Below, in pieces: positions 60,433 through 64,000 of a stretch of DNA of 64,000 nt. Below the pieces are notes generated by a model, which did no database searches, had not been told where the DNA came from, and saw nothing but the letters and a program-made list of their open reading frames with translations. The stretch is taken from the NCBI RefSeq assembly GCF_009727055.1, contig NC_052359.1, forward strand, positions 9,085,674-9,149,673, in the 5' to 3' direction. Every line of letters begins with the position of its first letter. Positions within the stretch are counted from its first letter, which is position 1. This stretch comes from Benincasa hispida. Lineage: Eukaryota > Streptophyta > Magnoliopsida > Cucurbitales > Cucurbitaceae. A program made the translations under genes and the position numbers.

Positions 60433-60435
60433 CAC
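49142..60435 (-). CDS. NRPD1: NRPD1 N-terminal exons (clamp head, zinc sites)
   Basis: The first coding exon (60435-60337) reads [20 protein letters not shown]. The next (53513-53393) contains YQCTTCG...SCE and joins to [17 protein letters not shown] in the third, giving the C-x2-C...C-x2-H clamp zinc site of all largest subunits. [13 protein letters not shown] (53298-53174) and [10 protein letters not shown] (50753-50700) give the four cysteines of the second zinc site. After that come WYPPMRFKL (50590-50363), [16 protein letters not shown] (49511-49356) and [20 protein letters not shown] (49237-49142). All splice sites are GT-AG except the donor after 49142, which is GC. The intron between the first two coding exons is 6823 bp and carries a copia element. 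Confidence 0.9.
49925..50050 (-). mobile_element. LINE 3'-tail fragment
   Basis: Contains CATTGAGAAAAATGAAAG and GAGCATACAAAAAAATAA, shared with five other places in this gene's introns. On the minus strand this is the end of a plant L1-type LINE (TATGCTC...CTTTCATTTTTCTCAATG). Only about 120 bp remain, typical of 5' truncation. Confidence 0.6.
50940..51195 (-). mobile_element. LINE fragment encoding the end of the RT protein (zf-RVT region)
   Basis: The minus strand reads [26 protein letters not shown] and [20 protein letters not shown], matching the C-terminal tail seen in the other copy (51941-52442: GEFLLHPPF, ..WGERNNRVF). This is the conserved end of plant L1 ORF2. Frame is broken. Lies in an NRPD1 intron. 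Confidence 0.65.
51240..51770 (+). mobile_element. LINE fragment, plus orientation
   Basis: Plus-strand text ends in GGCCCACGTATTCTTTC, then CTCAATGAG and ATTAAAAGAAATAATA, the same LINE tail in the opposite direction to the neighbours. Upstream, [15 protein letters not shown] and FNGTIEF-like pieces recall the ORF2 end. A 25-bp tandem repeat lies near its start. Confidence 0.5.
51323..51393 (+). repeat. Tandem repeat, three units of 25 bp
   Basis: GCACATAAGTTGTAGAGATA followed by TCCTA, repeated at 51323, 51348 and 51373; the last copy is partial. Intronic, non-coding. Confidence 0.85.
51941..52442 (-). mobile_element. 5'-truncated LINE with 14-bp TSD
   Basis: Flanked by AAGATCTTTGGTGC at 51927-51940 and 52443-52456, a long duplication typical of target-primed reverse transcription. 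The minus strand reads [45 protein letters not shown] and then the 3' tail ending in the CTTTCATTCTTTCTCAATG block. This is the zf-RVT domain end of an L1-type ORF2 plus 3'UTR. It lies in the NRPD1 intron between exons at 53174 and 50753. Confidence 0.8.
53700..53935 (-). mobile_element. LINE 3'-end fragment
   Basis: Contains TTCATTGAGAAAAAATGAAG, a GGCGTACAAAAAACCAAACCC block and AACTATGCAAAATAATGCC, all parallel to 51965-52080. Minus-strand LINE tail in the large first coding intron of NRPD1, about 190 bp beyond the exon ending at 53513. Confidence 0.65.
54416..54783 (-). repeat. 3' LTR of the intronic copia element
   Basis: 368 bp, outer end TGTGGGAAGCGTGTGATGG versus TGTTGGAAGCATGAGATAG in the partner. 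Differences from the 5' LTR are scattered (roughly one in ten bases by eye). Minus-strand transcription regulatory copy with TATTTATAG-like box near 54570. Confidence 0.85.
54789..55382 (-). pseudogene. Copia RNase H domain (largely open)
   Basis: Frame with [80 protein letters not shown] and HIDTRFHF-like [18 protein letters not shown], ending [20 protein letters not shown]. This is a near-complete copia RNase H with D, E and D positions visible (CDSD, E in CEVEY, YVDN). It removes template RNA during reverse transcription. It is one of the best preserved parts of the element but is out of frame with RT upstream. Confidence 0.88.
55385..56012 (-). pseudogene. Copia reverse transcriptase, N-terminal part deleted
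   Basis: At 55540-55857 the frame shows [36 protein letters not shown] with the catalytic YLDD, and [15 protein letters not shown]. Upstream, 55857-55950 retains only a short [16 protein letters not shown] phrase. The preceding fingers portion (the W..V.LP...KWVFK...YKARLVAKG region) is absent: the integrase C-terminal region ends about 100 bp away. An internal deletion removed roughly 100 codons. Confidence 0.8.
56018..56904 (-). pseudogene. Copia integrase remnant
   Basis: [19 protein letters not shown] with C-x2-C-like CEGCPYGK starts the domain. The core shows [15 protein letters not shown] (first Asp), [16 protein letters not shown] (second Asp) and [14 protein letters not shown] (Glu), so the catalytic triad is present. 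[20 protein letters not shown] and [20 protein letters not shown] follow. A frameshift lies near 56580-56640, in [13 protein letters not shown], and another near 56240-56260. Confidence 0.88.
56908..57340 (-). pseudogene. Copia protease and linker remnant
   Basis: Near 57280-57315 the minus strand reads [13 protein letters not shown], the copia aspartic protease active site (D-S-G), then [20 protein letters not shown] and [19 protein letters not shown], leading into the integrase. A frameshift separates it from the gag part. Confidence 0.85.
57342..58271 (-). pseudogene. Copia gag and zinc-knuckle remnant
   Basis: [20 protein letters not shown] (58271 downward) and [40 protein letters not shown] are typical UBN2-type gag. 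The knuckle near 57435-57465 reads [10 protein letters not shown], with an in-frame stop (complement of TTA at 57419-57421) where the last part should be. At least two frameshifts divide the frame. Confidence 0.85.
58468..58828 (-). repeat. 5' LTR of the intronic copia element
   Basis: 361 bp; minus-strand start TGTTGAAAATTAAATATG at 58828 and end CATGCTTCCAACA at 58468. A box-like TATAAATAGGA (complement) lies near 58605-58620. Primer-binding-site complement GCTCTAATACCA at 58453-58464. Confidence 0.88.
60030..60115 (-). mobile_element. LINE 3'-tail fragment
   Basis: TTATTGAGGAAAAATGAAAG, GAATACAAGAGCATATAAAA and AATAAGCCCACAAAAAG repeat the block of the other intronic LINE tails, about 220 bp from the first coding exon of NRPD1. 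A poly(A) stretch (60241-60258) lies nearby. Confidence 0.6.
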
Positions 60436-60975
60436 CTAGTGCATTTGAAATAAAACAATAACAGTCCATGAAAGCTTTTCTAGTGAGGCTTGGTCAGAAA
60501 ATAACATGGACAAGGAGGGGATATTGGAAGTCCAAATAAAACTTGATCTTTATGGAGATTCCTGAAACTGAAAGGGCTCTAGCCAAAACTAAACAGCTTT
60601 TCTAGAGCATTTATTCCTTTATTTGAGAAGAAATAATTAAAATGGACAGAAAATAACATGGGCTCCAGCCACAACTAAAACTTAACTAGAAGAAGAGAAG
60701 AAGACCAATTGCAGTTGGAAAATCAAATAGATGAACTCAAAGCTTTTGCAAGCATGTAAAAATTTCAAGAGACATGCTAAAGACAAGCAGAGACTAGTAC
60801 AACTAGCCTAAGGTAAAGACTTAATACTTTAGAAGCTTCTAGTAAGAAGAGACATGAGTGGAAAATTTAAATGAGAGAAATAAATAAGAGTTGCTAAATA
60901 CAATGCAAGTTAAAGGGATGAACTCGAGAAATACAGGTTAAAGACTCAACTGCAATATCGTCCTGAAAATTATAC

Positions 60976-61044
60976 CTTCTGCTCTGGTTGAAAGTCTCCG
61001 GCAAAACTCATACAACTTTTTCTCCCACCCAAGACAGTCAGTAC
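60976..61044 (-). other. NRPD1: NRPD1 upstream exon (5'UTR or alternative start)
   Basis: Bounded by acceptor ATTTCTCCAG and donor AAG|GTATAA on the minus strand, 69 nt. It contains an ATG (61011-61009) whose frame, MSFAGDFQPEQK, continues without a stop across the splice into the first coding exon. The protein could therefore be 13 residues longer (1486). Which ATG is used cannot be told from sequence alone. Confidence 0.65.
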
Positions 61045-62569
61045 CTGGAGAAATAAATGGAACAGCAAATTCATATTCAATTGGAATGGCAAAATGTTTG
61101 AAGTTTTTACAGTTCACTACATTAAGCCAGAAAACTATTGAGTGAAAAAACCGACATGCTAATAATATCTGTTTTTTTTTTTTACATTTTCAAAAGGAAA
61201 AGGGAAATCTTCATTAAGGAAGAAAAGAGAATAAATACTTGGCATTATCTCTAACTCACACACAGAATTCACATATACTGAGCATGGTTTCTTACATTTG
61301 TGAAATTAGCATTGCCATTTACTATAAACATGTGATTCATAAATCGCAAAACCATAAATGAAATTGTGAAATACTAAATAAGTAACAGAAAACATGTCCA
61401 TTGAACAAAGTCAACTAACAATAAGTTGAGATCAAGCTATTCGGACTTATTGCAATAAAAGACCATGGTAAAAGTAGCATTGACAGTCGGAACCAGTAAA
61501 ATAAATGTGTGGCTTACAAACTAAGCAGGATGAGTAAAAACGAAATTACAAGAGTGGATGAAATACGTAGCACATTTAGTTCAACAGATTTTGGAAGTTA
61601 AATGAGTTTGACAAGATAGATCACTGACATATTCATTCATCCTTATGAACAGAAAAAGAAATTCTAGCATGCTCTAGTGCCCCAAACTTCTTGTTGATGA
61701 TAAAATGCCCCAAAAGTAAGAAGACCAGAAGTTGAAGGGACACGAAATGCATGTGACTTTTGTCCAACTTTATAATGCAGCAAAAACGCATGCTCACTCA
61801 ATCAATACACATAATTATGAATTGATTATTAAATGAAACTATTGACACAAAATGATTTAATGCTACAAATAGCTATGTTTATTTGGCAACTCCTTGATAA
61901 AAACTAGTTATCTTCAACAGAAAGATTAATAGATCAGTACGCCATGTGTCAGGACAAGCTGCTATGCCTTCAACTATTGTAACTTTGACTCCTTTAAAAT
62001 TTCAAATAAAAAAAAATGCATGAGAACAAACACTTTCTGTCATAAATCAATTTGCTAACTCAGCACATAGTACTAAAGCTCCATGCACTGATTTTGCCCA
62101 TTATCAGCAGAAAACAAGCATCAATACATCAGCAATACAACTGACATCACGAATCAAACAAAGCCCTTCCCTTTGTAGAATGTTGATGTATAAAGAAACA
62201 TAATCAGAATCAAGAATGCTTCAACAGATAAGTAAATCATCTGCTTTCGTTAGCTCAATGAGCTAAACACTTTGATAGGCAAATTTTATCAATAGGGGCA
62301 AGACAATCACCTAAAGGTCCTTGTAGAAAACCTCAAAACTCCATGATCAACATACTACCACCAAAGTTGATCTTCCAAACAATAAATAAATGAATAAAAA
62401 ACAAACACCCATTACCTTCACCATTCCCAATAATCCCAAAAACCAACAAAAGCCAAGAAACCCAAATGCAATGCAGTCCCAAAAGAGCAAAGATCACACA
62501 TTTTAGACATGCATGGAAAACCCCCATTACAACCCAGAAATCAAAATCCAGTAAAAAGTGATAACATAC

Positions 62570-63090
62570 TCCAAAGTAAGGGGAAAACAGAAGCTTGATG
62601 AATGTGACGCTTCACAGACACCAAAGCACACAACCCCAGAAACGAAATTTCTTGAAGTTTCAAGCTCTGCCAAAGGGGGAAGTCCGTGAAACCGTTAAGG
62701 AAAAGCAGAGGGAATGAACAGGGGAAGGGAAAAAGGGGTTGTTCTAAGAAGGGGAAGAAGGAAGAAGAACAAGAACAAGAAGAAGAACAAGAAGAGGGGA
62801 AAAGAGCTGAGTATCGTCGCCGAGCTCTTCCCCAGTTCTTTTTTTCCCACCAACCAGAAGCTAAACGCCGAGTTCGAGGAATTGAATGAGTCCGAAACCA
62901 GGGCCGATAAAAGAGGTGTTTGGAGTTGTCAGAGCTTTTACCCTTGCTGTTCCTCCTTATTACGATTCTGACACTTGAAGAAACTTTCTGCAACTGCTCT
63001 CGTGGGATTATGATGAGAAGCTCACTCAGACTTCATGTCTCTCTCTCTCTCAAATTTTCCACACTTTCCCTTTGCAACTTTAGGGAAGAT
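62570..63090 (-). other. NRPD1: NRPD1 first (5'UTR) exon
   Basis: A less AT-rich block ending at a donor GGA|GTATGTTATC (62569). A purine/pyrimidine-biased segment (62700-62820) encodes nothing recognisable. On the minus strand an ATG at 62993 opens a frame of 171 codons that would run through the splice junctions and overlap the NRPD1 start out of frame. The transcript's 5' end is not known; 63090 is an estimate from the TATA-like sequence beyond. Confidence 0.45.
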
Positions 63091-63120
63091 CCCCTAGTTT
63101 CCGGTCTAAATAGGTAGCTT
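63036..63120 (-). promoter_or_regulatory. NRPD1: Candidate NRPD1 core promoter
   Basis: On the minus strand CTATTTAG (complement of 63106-63113) could serve as a weak TATA box, and a GAGAGAGAGAGA tract (complement of 63037-63048) lies just inside. GA/CT tracts near transcription starts are common in plant promoters. No experimental support. Confidence 0.3.
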
Positions 63121-64000
63121 TTTTTATATATATTTAAATTTTAGGTTAAATTACAAAATTACTCATCGAAAATTTGTATAAAACTTTCAAAATTATAAAT
63201 TTATATCCCATTTTATAATTATTTCGATTTCGTTTAATATTCATTTTATTTTTTATTTTAAAAATTAAACATATTTCTTTCGAGGATTTGCATCTTTTTT
63301 TTAAATACAATAGTTGAATTATTAACCAAATTTTAAAAACAAAAACAATTTTTTAGAAGTTGTTTTCAAATATTGGTTTGGTTATTTAAACGATTGTTAA
63401 AAAGTATATGATAAATAAAGAAATTTGGAGGTAAAAATGATTTTTATAAACTTAATTTTTAAAAACAAAAAATCAAAAACCAAATGGTCATCAAATGAAG
63501 TTTCGCTTTTATTTTTATTTTATTTTTTTTTTAAATTAACCATATTTGTTCCATATTTCTTACCATGATTTGCATCTTACAATAGTTGAATTCTTAATCA
63601 AAATCCAAAAATAAAACCATATTTTTTAAAGCTACTTTTTTAGTTTTTAAAATTTGTCTAAGTTGAAACCATCGTAAAAAATAGATAACAAATGAAGAAA
63701 TTTGAAAGTGGAAATAAATGTCTATAAGTTTAATTTTTAAAAACAAAAACTCAAAAACTAAATTATTACCAACCGCGGCCTTAGTTTTTAAAGTTTTGAA
63801 GTTTTTATTTGACAGTTGTACAACCCAGGTAATACCGAAGTATTTTCCTTTTAAAATTTTTGTATCCACTAAATACAAAATTGAAATATATAAACTTTAT
63901 ATTTATATTTTTTAAGTACATTTAAATTTATATATAATAGATTAATTACCTATTTTCAATTTATCAAAGACCTATAAGATACAAAATTTAAAATTTTAAA
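63120..64000. other. AT-rich upstream region with a duplicated block
   Basis: No gene is seen. Two related blocks, about 63280-63500 and 63550-63775, share GATTTGCATCTT, ACAATAGTTGAATT, TAAATT/AATGAAGAAATTTG and AATTTTTAAAAACAAAAA in the same order, so one arose from the other by duplication or both are copies of a small dispersed repeat. Confidence 0.5.

Noticed and set aside
39663..60435. Assignment of the polymerase gene to NRPE1 (Pol V) or RPB1 (Pol II)
   Set aside because: The metal-A continuation CLHGYVPQS fits Pol IV, there is no heptad or GW/WG-rich tail, and the total length fits NRPD1.
62541..62993. A 150-codon minus-strand frame rich in Ser, Phe and Arg
   Set aside because: It spans the NRPD1 5'UTR exon and runs into the intron. 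It has low-complexity composition and no domain, so it is treated only as a possible upstream frame.

Overview
The window looks like nuclear DNA of a flowering plant. It is AT-rich, full of Ty1/copia and Ty3/gypsy LTR retrotransposons, solo LTRs and LINE fragments, and it carries one multi-exon gene that exists only in plants. The style of the LTRs suggests a cucurbit, but that is a weak impression and not a demonstrated assignment. No rRNA, intact tRNA, CRISPR array or bacterial-type operon was seen.

Positions 1-20443 are a thicket of related copia LTRs in both orientations. Two families recur: family A (about 2.1 kb, starting TGTTGGGGTTGATGC and ending TTCA) and family B (about 1.9 kb, starting TGTTGGGTTTTATGTCC). 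They are joined by leader sequences and broken gag/pol pieces. Several solo LTRs can be bounded exactly by 5-bp target-site duplications (TSDs). At 1839-1876 two 19-bp Tn5 mosaic ends sit head to head. This is a library-preparation sequence and not plant DNA, so the assembly is unreliable at that point.

Positions 20444-37238 are one old Ty3/gypsy element with LTRs of about 200 bp and TSD TTTTC. It has been invaded by a family A solo LTR (20733-22875), a minus-strand copia element (23469-30724) that itself holds a family B solo LTR (25150-26991), and a 2.7-kb solo LTR of another family (31107-33853). Its gag, protease, RT, RNase H and integrase are all recognisable and all broken. Positions 37244-39100 hold a relic of a Mutator-like transposase.

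Positions 39100-63100, minus strand, are the gene for the largest subunit of RNA polymerase IV (NRPD1). Eighteen coding exons can be drawn with matching splice phases throughout. They give an open frame of 4422 nt (1473 residues), from an N-terminal zinc-binding clamp through the DFDGD metal-A motif to a C-terminal DeCL-like domain. Two upstream 5'UTR exons are also visible. The gene appears intact. Its introns hold several LINE fragments, a terminal-inverted-repeat element of about 1 kb, and a structurally complete but coding-defective copia element (54416-58828, TSD ATAAC) inside a LINE inside the 6.8-kb first coding intron.

Functionally, the only host gene encodes the polymerase that starts 24-nt siRNA production for silencing transposons, and the rest of the window is mostly transposon debris of the kind that pathway targets.
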